Assembly: GCA_020216575.1 (NCBI GenBank)
Contig: JAIUYC010000345.1
Location: 1 to 5,627, forward strand
DNA from: Coleofasciculus sp. S288
GTDB lineage: Bacteria > Cyanobacteriota > Cyanobacteriia > Cyanobacteriales > Coleofasciculaceae
Reading direction: 5' to 3'
Length of the DNA stretch: 5,627 nt
How positions within the stretch are numbered: position 1 is the first letter of the stretch; each line of letters opens with the position of its first letter. Both the position numbers and the translations under genes were made by a program. The notes beneath the pieces are model-generated. The model did no database searches. It was not told the origin of the DNA and saw only the letters and a list, made by a program, of their open reading frames with translations. Shown piece after piece: positions 1-5,404 of the stretch.

Positions 1-767
1 TAGGCATCAGGCTGCTCCAGCGGACGACACGCCAACTGTCACCGACGGAGGCAGGCATGGCTTATTTCGAGCGCATTCAGCCACTCGTTGAAGAGATGCA
101 GCAAGCGATCGACATAGCGGCAGATATGTCTGGTCAGCCCAAGGGAACCCTGCGCGTGACAGCTTCTGTTTCATTTGGGTTAAAGTGCATTGTGCCGCTA
201 TTGAGCGATTTTGGAACGATGTATCCAGATCTTGCAGTCGATCTGCTACTCACCGATGCCAACGTGGATTTGTTCGCCGAAAGAATTGATGTTGCCGTCC
301 GGCTTGGACTCCTCGCCGATTCAACCTTGATCGCCCAACAACTCATACGAACCCGCTATTCAGTTTGCGCTAGCCCACAATATCTGAACCGATGCGGACG
401 ACTGGAAAGACCCAGCGATATAGAGAATCATAACTGTCTTCTTTTTCCGCTGGCAGGTTTCCGATCAAGGTGGATATTCAGGGATGGGAATGGAGACGAG
501 AGCAAAATTCCCGTTTGGGGACGTACTATCATCTCAAACGCGATCGCCCTTCAGCAGTGTGCGATCGCAGGAATGGGTCTGGCACTGCTCCCACACTGGC
601 TAATTGACGAAGATTTACATGCTGGCACACTCATTAATGTATTTCCAGATTTCGACGTGACGGCAACTGATTTCAGCACCGCAGCTTGGTTGATTTATCC
701 TTCCCGTGCTTATGTTCCACTCAAAGTTCGGGTGTTCATTGACTTTTTGAAGAACCAATTTGATTAG
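1..767 (+). CDS. LysR-family transcriptional regulator, 5' end cut off by window edge
   Basis: This is a DNA-binding regulator of the LysR family, and 254 residues are visible. The frame is open to the left edge. Before the first ATG (57) it reads GIRLLQRTTRQLSPTEAG, the typical end of the LysR winged helix-turn-helix, so ATG 57 is an internal methionine and roughly 45-50 N-terminal residues lie outside the window. After a linker helix (FERIQPLVEEMQQA) the effector-binding domain begins at GTLRVTAS. It has the usual features of the CrgA/DmlR-like branch: FAERIDVAVRLG, then YSVCASPQYL, then GMGLALLPHWL, and the ending VRVFIDFLKNQF. The stop codon TAG (765-767) overlaps a HIP1 site. The effector and target genes cannot be told from here. 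The usual divergent partner gene would lie left of the window. The family call is secure; the biological role is unknown. Confidence 0.93.
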   Translation, partial: GIRLLQRTTRQLSPTEAGMAYFERIQPLVEEMQQAIDIAADMSGQPKGTLRVTASVSFGLKCIVPLLSDFGTMYPDLAVDLLLTDANVDLFAERIDVAVRLGLLADSTLIAQQLIRTRYSVCASPQYLNRCGRLERPSDIENHNCLLFPLAGFRSRWIFRDGNGDESKIPVWGRTIISNAIALQQCAIAGMGLALLPHWLIDEDLHAGTLINVFPDFDVTATDFSTAAWLIYPSRAYVPLKVRVFIDFLKNQFD

Positions 768-789
768 CGATCGCTTCTAGATGACCAAG

Positions 790-993
790 CTAAAATACCT
801 CTAAAGGGGGATGACACATTACTCCTAAAGCGTTTAAACAAATCTTGACTCTCAAGCTTGTATGCTCAGTGTGTAAACTTCCCCGCTCTCTCATAGACGG
901 GGCTTTCAATAGCCCTGAAGAGTCCCATTTGTCCCCATTACTGGTTACAGCAATGTCGCGCCGCCCAAAGTCAACACCAATAACGTTTTTTGT
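790..993 (-). pseudogene. tnpB: Decayed TnpB (IS200/IS605-type) fragment
   Basis: On the minus strand, reading down from 993, the translation begins TKNVIGVDFGRRDIAVTSNG and continues with DKW. This matches the RuvC-I segment of cyanobacterial TnpB proteins, where the Asp of VIGVD is the first catalytic residue. Frame stops lie directly upstream (994-996 and 1003-1005). In another frame the codons just before read PKQ, suggesting a one-base frameshift. Soon after the motif the reading becomes GLLKAPSMRERGSLHTE, which resembles the extreme C-terminus of these proteins, so most of the catalytic domain appears deleted. The frame ends at 790-792. With about 67 codons against roughly 400 in an intact TnpB, this cannot be active. 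The RuvC-I match is the firm part; the C-terminal match rests on memory of the family and is weaker. No TnpA gene is visible. Confidence 0.62.
881..902. repeat. Hairpin inside tnpB relic, possible IS right-end structure
   Basis: CCCCG (881-885) and CGGGG (898-902) form a perfect 5-bp GC stem around a 12-nt loop. The hairpin sits at the C-terminal-like end of the tnpB relic. IS200/IS605 elements carry subterminal hairpins near the end of tnpB, so it could be what is left of the element's right end. The stem is short and this assignment is inference. Confidence 0.35.
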
Positions 994-1022
994 TTAGGTG
1001 TCTTAGTGATCGCTGGTGTGGG

Positions 1023-1030
1023 GCGATCGC
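1023..1030. repeat. HIP1 octamer GCGATCGC (one of eight in the window)
   Basis: This is a perfect copy of the highly iterated palindrome of cyanobacterial genomes. The other perfect copies are at 540-547, 561-568, 767-774, 3287-3294, 5011-5018, 5046-5053 and 5140-5147. They fall both in genes and in spacers. Eight in 5.6 kb is far above the less than 0.1 expected from random sequence and is the main sign of the host group. Confidence 0.9.
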
Positions 1031-1088
1031 AAATCGTTTAAAGTTTTGACTGTATAAGGGCTTAAAATCAGCAAATCACTGTTGAATT

Positions 1089-1094
1089 GAGAGG
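1089..1094 (+). promoter_or_regulatory. Ribosome binding site deciding the cobH start
   Basis: GAGAGG lies 4 nt before ATG 1099. It overlaps the alternative TTG codon at 1087, so that TTG cannot be served by it. This favours ATG 1099 as the true start, which gives the usual N-terminus MEWHVTDAQS. Confidence 0.6.
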
Positions 1095-1098
1095 TGTC

Positions 1099-1728
1099 AT
1101 GGAATGGCATGTAACGGATGCCCAAAGTCTGGCAATTATTGACCGCGAAATGAGCGAACACGCCTTTTCACCAGCGGAATACGAGATTGTCCGCCGAGTC
1201 ATCTATGCAACAGCCGACTTTGAATATCAGCATCTAATTCGGTTTTCTGAGCGAGCTTTACAAGCTGGAGCAGCAGCACTAGCCGCTCGCAGCACGATTG
1301 TTGTCGATGTCCCGATGGTGCAAGTCGGTATCACTCCCCAAATTCAGAACACCTTTGCGAATCCAGTGTATTGCAGCATGGATGCACTAACCCGACCCCA
1401 AAAAGAAAAGACTCGGGCGGCTTGGGGTATTGAAACGCTAGCTAAACGCTATCCAGAAGGAATCTTTGTCGTCGGTCAGGCTCAGACGGCGCTGACGACA
1501 CTGGTTGAGTTAATCGAGGCAGATGAGATTAGACCCGCTTTAGTCATTGGGACACCTGCGGGATTTGTGGATGTGGATGTCATTAAGGATCGGCTGAAAG
1601 ATTCCTTAATTCCTCATATTCGCATTGAAGGTCGCAAGGGCAGTGCCGTTGTGGCAGGAGCAATTGTTAATGGGTTAGTAGATTTAGCTTGGCAAGCCTA
1701 CGGGCAGGACACCAATGTCATTAGTTAA
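1099..1728 (+). CDS. cobH: Precorrin-8X methylmutase (CobH/CbiC)
   Basis: This enzyme moves a methyl group from C11 to C12 of the corrin ring, giving hydrogenobyrinate or cobyrinate, a cytoplasmic step of cobalamin synthesis. The 209-residue protein is full length for the family. Visible signatures are FSPAEYEIVRRVIYAT (23-38), a TIVVDVPMVQVGI strand-turn (66-78), TRAA (105-108), IGTPAGFV (150-157) and the C-terminal glycine-rich GRKGSAVVAGAIVNGL (178-193). ATG 1099 is preferred over the in-frame TTG at 1087 because GAGAGG precedes it and the family begins near MEWH. At the position aligning with the catalytic histidine of Pseudomonas denitrificans CobH (His43, in VRMVHACG), this protein has Tyr36 (RRVIYATA). 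No other cobalamin gene is adjacent, so it appears to be a lone gene. The family call is very secure; only the active-site residue is unusual. Confidence 0.95.
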   Translation: MEWHVTDAQSLAIIDREMSEHAFSPAEYEIVRRVIYATADFEYQHLIRFSERALQAGAAALAARSTIVVDVPMVQVGITPQIQNTFANPVYCSMDALTRPQKEKTRAAWGIETLAKRYPEGIFVVGQAQTALTTLVELIEADEIRPALVIGTPAGFVDVDVIKDRLKDSLIPHIRIEGRKGSAVVAGAIVNGLVDLAWQAYGQDTNVIS

Positions 1729-1730
1729 GG

Positions 1731-1751
1731 GTCAGGAGTCAGGAGTCAGGA
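1731..1751. repeat. Heptamer tandem repeat GTCAGGA x3
   Basis: Three exact copies of GTCAGGA follow each other (1731-1737, 1738-1744, 1745-1751), starting 3 nt after the cobH stop codon. Short tandemly repeated heptamers of this kind are well known in spacers of filamentous cyanobacteria. It is probably non-coding and variable in copy number. Confidence 0.85.
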
Positions 1752-1754
1752 GTT

Positions 1755-1820
1755 GTAGGGGCGGGTTTAGCCAACAAATTTGGGTATAACCGATAACATT
1801 TAAACAAAACCCGCCCTTAC
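1755..1820. repeat. Interrupted inverted repeat with 14-bp GC-rich arms
   Basis: GTAGGGGCGGGTTT (1755-1768) and AAACCCGCCCTTAC (1807-1820) are inverted copies matching at 13 of 14 positions, separated by 38 nt. As RNA this would fold into a long stem downstream of cobH. The arm sequence resembles a dispersed cyanobacterial intergenic repeat, from memory rather than from a search. It could be a miniature non-autonomous element, and it could also act as a transcript end for cobH. Confidence 0.6.
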
Positions 1821-2046
1821 CCAGGATGTAGATCTTAGGATAATTGCAAAACCCTGAGAGCTGCTTATGGGGCGCTGATAACTGATATCGATTACCTAAA
1901 TATTTGCTACAGATGATTGACACGAAGACACGGGAACGCGAATTTCCGATGAAACCACAATGCACCCCTTCAATTGCTGCCAGAGCGTGACCTCTACCTG
2001 TCAAAATTATCGACTGTGACAGTTGAAAGGGCGGAATGTGGGGTTC
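1821..2046. other. Gene-free remainder of the cobH / membrane-protein spacer
   Basis: I see no convincing gene here. The only structure is a weak inverted repeat, CTGTCA (1998-2003) and TGACAG (2017-2022), with a 13-nt loop about 25 nt beyond the stop of the minus-strand gene. It could be a poor terminator but has no T-run on the useful side. The segment CACGAAGACACGGGAACGCG near 1921-1940 looks like a degenerate piece of dispersed repeat. Confidence 0.5.
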
Positions 2047-2748
2047 TTATCGCCTGCGGCGTTTAGTCTTGACGACGCGCTTGGCTGGATAATCTTCAGC
2101 ATCCCTAGTGCCACTTAGCTGGCGGCTAACTTGGGCAAAAACATCTCGTTGCACGACGGGGTAGTCACTCACCCAGAGATTCAAACTGGGGATATAAATA
2201 TCACTAGTCTGTGCGATGCGTCCTAGGTCGGCTTGATTAGAAAATACGACCATCTCAGCAATTTGACCGGGAGCGATTCCTTTATGGGTGCGGCGCAGCG
2301 GTGCTTGCAGGCGCGTCCCAAATCCTGTCTCGTCTTCAACTTCCAAATTCAGGCGTCGCTCCCGGTTTTCAACGATAACCAACTCACCGCGATTGTTGAC
2401 AGTTTCTTCTGTCCCAATTAACTCTTCCGTGACATACACATCCGCCACTTCACCACGCCAAAACCCAGCATATTTATATCGGCGGCACTCCGCGTTGCGC
2501 CGACTTCCCAAGTAGACAGGACACCACCACCAGTAAAGCCCAGCAACGATGCTGAGTAACAAGCGTAAGGGATTGAATCCTTCTCCAAAAACAAGTCCTA
2601 CTAGTAAAACGACAACAACACCAACGATAGAAATTAGGAGTCGTTTTAAAAAAACTGAGAACTTGCCCCAGTAGTAAGCGTACTGCGGTCCGGTGGCAAT
2701 GAAAGGAACGAGTTGTTCAAACTTCTCGCGTGTGATAGGAATCAGCAT
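2047..2748 (-). CDS. Two-helix membrane protein of unknown function, downstream of dapB
   Basis: I do not recognise a named family for this 233-residue protein. The N-terminal 30 residues are soluble and rich in aromatics (QYAYYWGKF). Two hydrophobic segments follow, about residues 37-54 (LLISIVGVVVVLLVGLVF) and 61-80 (ending LYWWWCPVYLG), joined by a short GEGFNP turn, making a hairpin in the membrane. The rest, from about residue 82, is a soluble, charged, beta-rich domain with EELIGTEETV and ERRLNLEVEDETGFGTRL. The C-terminus is strongly basic (KRVVKTKRRRR). Positive residues on both flanks of the helical hairpin suggest the large domain faces the cytoplasm. The ATG lies 9 nt after the dapB stop with no clear ribosome binding site, so it is probably co-transcribed and may be translationally coupled to dapB. 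The coding call is secure from length, composition and tight spacing. Its function is unknown and any tie to lysine synthesis is only positional. Confidence 0.85.
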   Translation of the reverse strand: MLIPITREKFEQLVPFIATGPQYAYYWGKFSVFLKRLLISIVGVVVVLLVGLVFGEGFNPLRLLLSIVAGLYWWWCPVYLGSRRNAECRRYKYAGFWRGEVADVYVTEELIGTEETVNNRGELVIVENRERRLNLEVEDETGFGTRLQAPLRRTHKGIAPGQIAEMVVFSNQADLGRIAQTSDIYIPSLNLWVSDYPVVQRDVFAQVSRQLSGTRDAEDYPAKRVVKTKRRRR

Positions 2749-2757
2749 AATTAGCGT

Positions 2758-3585
2758 TTAGAGGATTTTTTCTAGCCCGTAGACCAGGGATTTGAGCTGA
2801 GTGACTTTGCGGATAGCTAGCAGCACCCCTGGCATGAAGCTCGCTCGGTCTGTAGTATCGTGACGCAGGGTGTAGATTTGACCGGGTGAACCAAAGATGA
2901 CTTCTTGATGCGCAATTAAACCCGGTAAGCGAATGCTATGAATCCGAATATTCTCATTCGCTACACCGCCTCTGGCACCCGTTAATTTTTCGGTTTCATG
3001 AACAACAGCAGGATTATAGGTTTTCCCTAATTCTCCTAGCAGTTGAGCGGTTTGTATCGCAGTGCCGCTGGGTGCATCAGCTTTTTGGTTGTGATGTAGC
3101 TCAATAATTTCGACGTGGTCGAAGTAATGGGAGGCTTGAATGGATGCCTGCTGAAGCAATACCATCCCAATGGAGAAGTTTGGAACGATTAAGCAGCCAG
3201 TGCTGGCTTTTTCGGCAAAGTCGGCAAGGTCTTGAATTTGCTCTGGACTGAGTCCTGTTGTGCCAATGACGGGTCGCACACCATAGGCGATCGCAGTTCG
3301 GACATTCTCATAAACGCTGCTAGGATGGGTAAAATCGACCATCACGCCCTGCACTTTTTCTTGGGTGGCCAGCACCAGCGTCGCTTGTAGGTCGTTCAAA
3401 ATCGGAATTTCAACAGGTTCACCGCCAGCGACTTCTCCAGCATCTTGACCCATATAATCTGGGTTGCGATCAATAGCACCGATTAAGGTCATGTCCTCGG
3501 CTTGGCTAACAGCCTTGATGACCTCGCGACCCATTTTGCCAGCGGCACCATTGACTACAACAGGGATGGGGGATTGACTCGTCAT
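2758..3585 (-). CDS. dapB: 4-hydroxy-tetrahydrodipicolinate reductase (DapB)
   Basis: This cytoplasmic enzyme reduces 4-hydroxy-tetrahydrodipicolinate with NAD(P)H to tetrahydrodipicolinate, in the diaminopimelate and lysine pathway that also feeds peptidoglycan. The 275 residues match the family length. The N-terminal Rossmann fold has the dinucleotide loop GAAGKMG (13-19), followed by VDFTHPSS (83-90), GTTGLS (108-113) and PNFSIGM (135-141). The substrate-binding catalytic segment [15 protein letters not shown] (162-176) contains the expected His-His pair (164-165), Lys168 and the DAPSGTA loop. The C-terminal [12 protein letters not shown] (242-253) is also typical. All key residues are present. 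The start is ATG at 3585. A perfect palindrome stands 4 nt upstream and contains the only Shine-Dalgarno-like AAGGA, about 12 nt before the ATG. A membrane-protein gene follows after 9 nt, so this is probably the first gene of a two-gene unit. Confidence 0.97.
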   Translation of the reverse strand: MTSQSPIPVVVNGAAGKMGREVIKAVSQAEDMTLIGAIDRNPDYMGQDAGEVAGGEPVEIPILNDLQATLVLATQEKVQGVMVDFTHPSSVYENVRTAIAYGVRPVIGTTGLSPEQIQDLADFAEKASTGCLIVPNFSIGMVLLQQASIQASHYFDHVEIIELHHNQKADAPSGTAIQTAQLLGELGKTYNPAVVHETEKLTGARGGVANENIRIHSIRLPGLIAHQEVIFGSPGQIYTLRHDTTDRASFMPGVLLAIRKVTQLKSLVYGLEKIL

Positions 3586-3589
3586 AATT

Positions 3590-3603
3590 TAAGGATATCC
3601 TTA
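3590..3603. promoter_or_regulatory. 14-bp perfect palindrome at the dapB start
   Basis: TAAGGATATCCTTA is a perfect inverted repeat ending 4 nt before the dapB ATG on the minus strand. It includes AAGGA, the only plausible ribosome binding site for dapB. It could be an operator, or could fold weakly in the mRNA and limit ribosome access. The symmetry is seen directly; the function is inferred. Confidence 0.4.
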
Positions 3604-3705
3604 GGAACAATCAAGCGAATTTTAGAGCAAGTTGGCAGGGGCGACGCTAATCTACCCAAAACTGAAGATGGGGAAGGGGGTGTATTCATAAGGAGTTGGT
3701 TGAGG

Positions 3706-3737
3706 CTGACAGGGGGACGCTCCTGACAGGGGGACGC
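3706..3737. repeat. Direct repeat of a 15-mer, 17-bp period
   Basis: CTGACAGGGGGACGC occurs exactly at 3706-3720 and again at 3723-3737, separated by two bases. It lies in the dapB/glnB spacer outside any credible gene. A related GGGGCGACGC stands at 3638-3647. It looks like a remnant of intergenic repeat expansion. Confidence 0.75.
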
Positions 3738-3814
3738 GGAGAAATTGTCTGCACATCACTAACTGGTTTTGACCTTACCCTGGCGAAGCTGAGGGAGTAT
3801 TTTCAGGTAATCCA

Positions 3815-3870
3815 ATCTCCCCATCTCCCCATCTCCTCATCTTCCCCATCCCCCTATCTCCCCCATCCCT
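3815..3870. repeat. Degenerate CCCCATCT-type tandem repeat, pyrimidine plus A only
   Basis: This stretch repeats ATCTCCCC and variants (ATCTCCTC, ATCTTCCCC, ATCCCCCT, ATCTCCCCC) with a period near 8-9. The plus strand has no G in the whole 56-bp tract. Such tracts are common in spacers of filamentous cyanobacteria. Strand-asymmetric DNA of this type is prone to slippage. I see no sign that it is translated. Confidence 0.75.
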
Positions 3871-4019
3871 TCAAGATACCCCTTGTCGAATCAGCAAACT
3901 TCCGATTAACATCGTCTCACTTGATTCATGCAAAACCTAACGGTGTCCTTTCCTAACATCCCGTCTGCCAACGTCTTGAAAACAGGGGGCGCAGAGGAGA
4001 AATCATTGGTTGAAAAACC

Positions 4020-4061
4020 GTATTAAAAGTAACAAAAATTTTACCCGCGACGGGATAGAAA
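4020..4061 (+). promoter_or_regulatory. Candidate NtcA-dependent promoter of glnB
   Basis: GTA (4020-4022), 8 nt, then AAC (4031-4033) resembles the NtcA site GTA-N8-TAC with one mismatch. After exactly 22 nt comes TAGAAA (4056-4061), a passable -10 box. This is the standard class II NtcA promoter layout, and it predicts a transcript start near 4068 and a leader of about 48 nt before glnB. A second symmetrical element, GTAA-N8-TTAC (4029-4044), overlaps it. NtcA control of glnB is established in several cyanobacteria; that this exact site is used is inference. Confidence 0.45.
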
Positions 4062-4101
4062 GTGGCATGCTGGTTTTGTAACGATGAGTAGAAAAATAAG
4101 T

Positions 4102-4454
<353 letters not shown>

Positions 4455-4512
4455 CTTAATCGGCAGCCTCTTTCTGGTCTTCGGCTTGAGGAAAGCGTTT
4501 AGTTTTGGATGG

Positions 4513-4540
4513 TAAGCCGCTCTAGTGACGGAGCGGCTTA
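4513..4540. terminator. Hairpin between convergent glnB and cyclo-ligase genes
   Basis: TAAGCCGCTC (4513-4522) and GAGCGGCTTA (4531-4540) form a perfect 10-bp stem with an 8-nt loop. It lies 58 nt after the glnB stop and 2 nt beyond the minus-strand cyclo-ligase stop, so one structure could end both transcripts. T-runs are weak on both sides (GTTTAAT after it on plus), so it is an imperfect intrinsic terminator. Confidence 0.65.
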
Positions 4541-4542
4541 GT

Positions 4543-5112
4543 TTAATCGAATTTTAAACTTGTCTCTGTAACAATAGCATTTAAGCCTCTGTCCCAGGGA
4601 TTTCGGGGCAGTTGGATTAAGTAGGCTAACTCAAACACAATTCCAATTGTTGGTTTTGCTGACCATTCCGGTAAACTGAGCATGCGATCGTAAAAACCGC
4701 CGCCGTAACCGAGGCGATACCTTTGCCGATCGCAAGCTACTGCCGGAACAAGAATTAAATCAACCTGCTCAAGCTGCAAACTCGGAGCATCGGGGTGAGG
4801 TTCAACAATGCCATAGGCTCCTGTTTGCAAAGGTTCTCCAGGCTTCCAGCTATGCCAGGAAAGGGATTTGCCCACACACCGAGGAAAGCCCCAGTGGTGT
4901 TTGGTATCTGCAAACAAAGGGCTGAGGTCAGGTTCTTGTCGAAAACTGAAATAAGCCAGGATTGTCTTTGAGCGAGCCAACAGGGATGAGGATTGGAGAT
5001 GGGAACAGATGCGATCGCTTTTTTCTCGCCATTCTTCCCCAGAAAGCGATCGCCTTAGCTCCAGCAGGTGGCGTCTCAGTTGCGTTTTATCTAGCTGAGC
5101 GTCACCTACCAC
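4543..5112 (-). CDS. 5-formyltetrahydrofolate cyclo-ligase (MTHFS)
   Basis: This cytoplasmic enzyme uses ATP to convert 5-formyltetrahydrofolate to 5,10-methenyltetrahydrofolate, returning a folate storage form to one-carbon metabolism. The 189 residues fit the family. Seen in order are the basic N-terminal helix (QLRRHLLELRRSLS, 11-24), ILAYFSFRQEPDL (51-63) with the substrate-loop Glu60, GFPRCVG (75-81), GIVEPHPD (101-108), and the ATP-binding signature LGYGGGFYDR (134-143) after DLILVPAVACD. The start is GTG 5112: an in-frame stop lies one codon upstream (5116-5118), no ATG is available, and AGAGG stands 6 nt before it. That ribosome binding site is inside the end of the upstream ribbon-helix-helix gene, only 3 nt away, so the two are probably one operon. 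The hairpin at 4513-4540 follows the stop. The family call is secure. Confidence 0.95.
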   Translation of the reverse strand: MVGDAQLDKTQLRRHLLELRRSLSGEEWREKSDRICSHLQSSSLLARSKTILAYFSFRQEPDLSPLFADTKHHWGFPRCVGKSLSWHSWKPGEPLQTGAYGIVEPHPDAPSLQLEQVDLILVPAVACDRQRYRLGYGGGFYDRMLSLPEWSAKPTIGIVFELAYLIQLPRNPWDRGLNAIVTETSLKFD

Positions 5113-5115
5113 CGA

Positions 5116-5340
5116 CTACCTCTTTAGAGAGACTGTTTGGCGATCGCTTGCTAAGCTTACTTGTTCTGCGCTTTTTGCCGTTTGGGTTGTTTGCCGACGC
5201 TCTTCGAGCGCATTACCGATAAGCTTCAACAGTATCCAAGAAACAGAGCGCTCTTCTTCCTGCGCCCACTCTTCCAGCTCTTTTTTCCACTCTGGTGGAA
5301 TATAGGTTGTAACGCCAGATAGTGAAGTTTTACCGCCCAT
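5116..5340 (-). CDS. Small ribbon-helix-helix (CopG/Arc-like) protein
   Basis: The 74-residue protein has the layout of a ribbon-helix-helix DNA-binding dimer: a short strand GVTTYIP (9-15), helix 1 PEWKKELEEWAQEEE (16-30), a turn at RSVS (31-34), and helix 2 WILLKLIGNALEERR (35-49). A polar tail rich in Gln, Ser and Thr follows (50-74). In this fold the strand residues (here Thr11, Thr12, Tyr13) usually read the DNA major groove. The start is ATG 5340; an in-frame stop at 5350-5352 blocks a longer form. A GAGGAG lies too far upstream (about 23 nt) to serve it well, so translation may be weak. It sits 3 nt ahead of the cyclo-ligase gene. No toxin gene is adjacent, so it is not obviously an antitoxin. 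The TGCTA repeats upstream (5405-5429) could be its operator. The coding call is good and the fold likely; target and role are inferred. Confidence 0.78.
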   Translation of the reverse strand: MGGKTSLSGVTTYIPPEWKKELEEWAQEEERSVSWILLKLIGNALEERRQTTQTAKSAEQVSLASDRQTVSLKR

Positions 5341-5360
5341 TCGAGATTTCTATTGCGTGT

Positions 5361-5378
5361 TTTCTCCTCTGTATAGTA
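5361..5378 (-). promoter_or_regulatory. Possible -10 box and upstream GAGGAG of the small RHH gene
   Basis: On the minus strand TACTAT (5378-5373) resembles a -10 box and is followed by GAGGAG (5368-5363), then about 23 nt to the ATG. No good -35 box is found at normal spacing; the TGCTA repeats begin about 26 bp upstream of TACTAT, where an activator or operator might sit. Support is weak. Confidence 0.28.
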
Positions 5379-5404
5379 ACGCTTTAGCAGGATTTAACAT
5401 GAGA

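Noticed and set aside
1046..1068. TTGACT and TAAAAT as a cobH promoter
   Set aside because: Both boxes look fair, but the spacer is 11 bp, too short for a sigma-70 promoter. TAAAAT alone may still be a -10 box.
1087..1098. TTG 1087 as the cobH start
   Set aside because: It would overlap the ribosome binding site GAGAGG, and it adds four residues that the family does not need; ATG 1099 fits better.
1732..2004. 90-codon minus-strand open frame in the cobH spacer
   Set aside because: It runs through the heptamer array and the inverted repeat, has no ribosome binding site, and its translation is low in complexity without a recognisable domain.
3586..3614. TTGATT-N17-TAAATT on the minus strand as a dapB promoter
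   Set aside because: The boxes and spacing look good, but transcription would start inside dapB, downstream of its ATG.
3797..3810. GTA-N8-TAA as an NtcA site
   Set aside because: It is over 300 bp from glnB, has a mismatch, and no -10 box sits at the right distance, so it is likely chance.
3815..3870. CRISPR-like array
   Set aside because: The units are about 8 bp and contiguous, without unique spacers, and there are no cas genes.
3502..3956. Two plus-strand open frames between dapB and glnB
   Set aside because: One overlaps the dapB start in antisense. Both translate repeats (GGGGGACGC copies and the CCCCATCT tract) into Pro/Ser-rich sequence with no domain.
4078..4091. GTA-N8-TAG as an NtcA site
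   Set aside because: It is only 24 nt from the glnB start codon, so a class II promoter would start transcription inside the gene.
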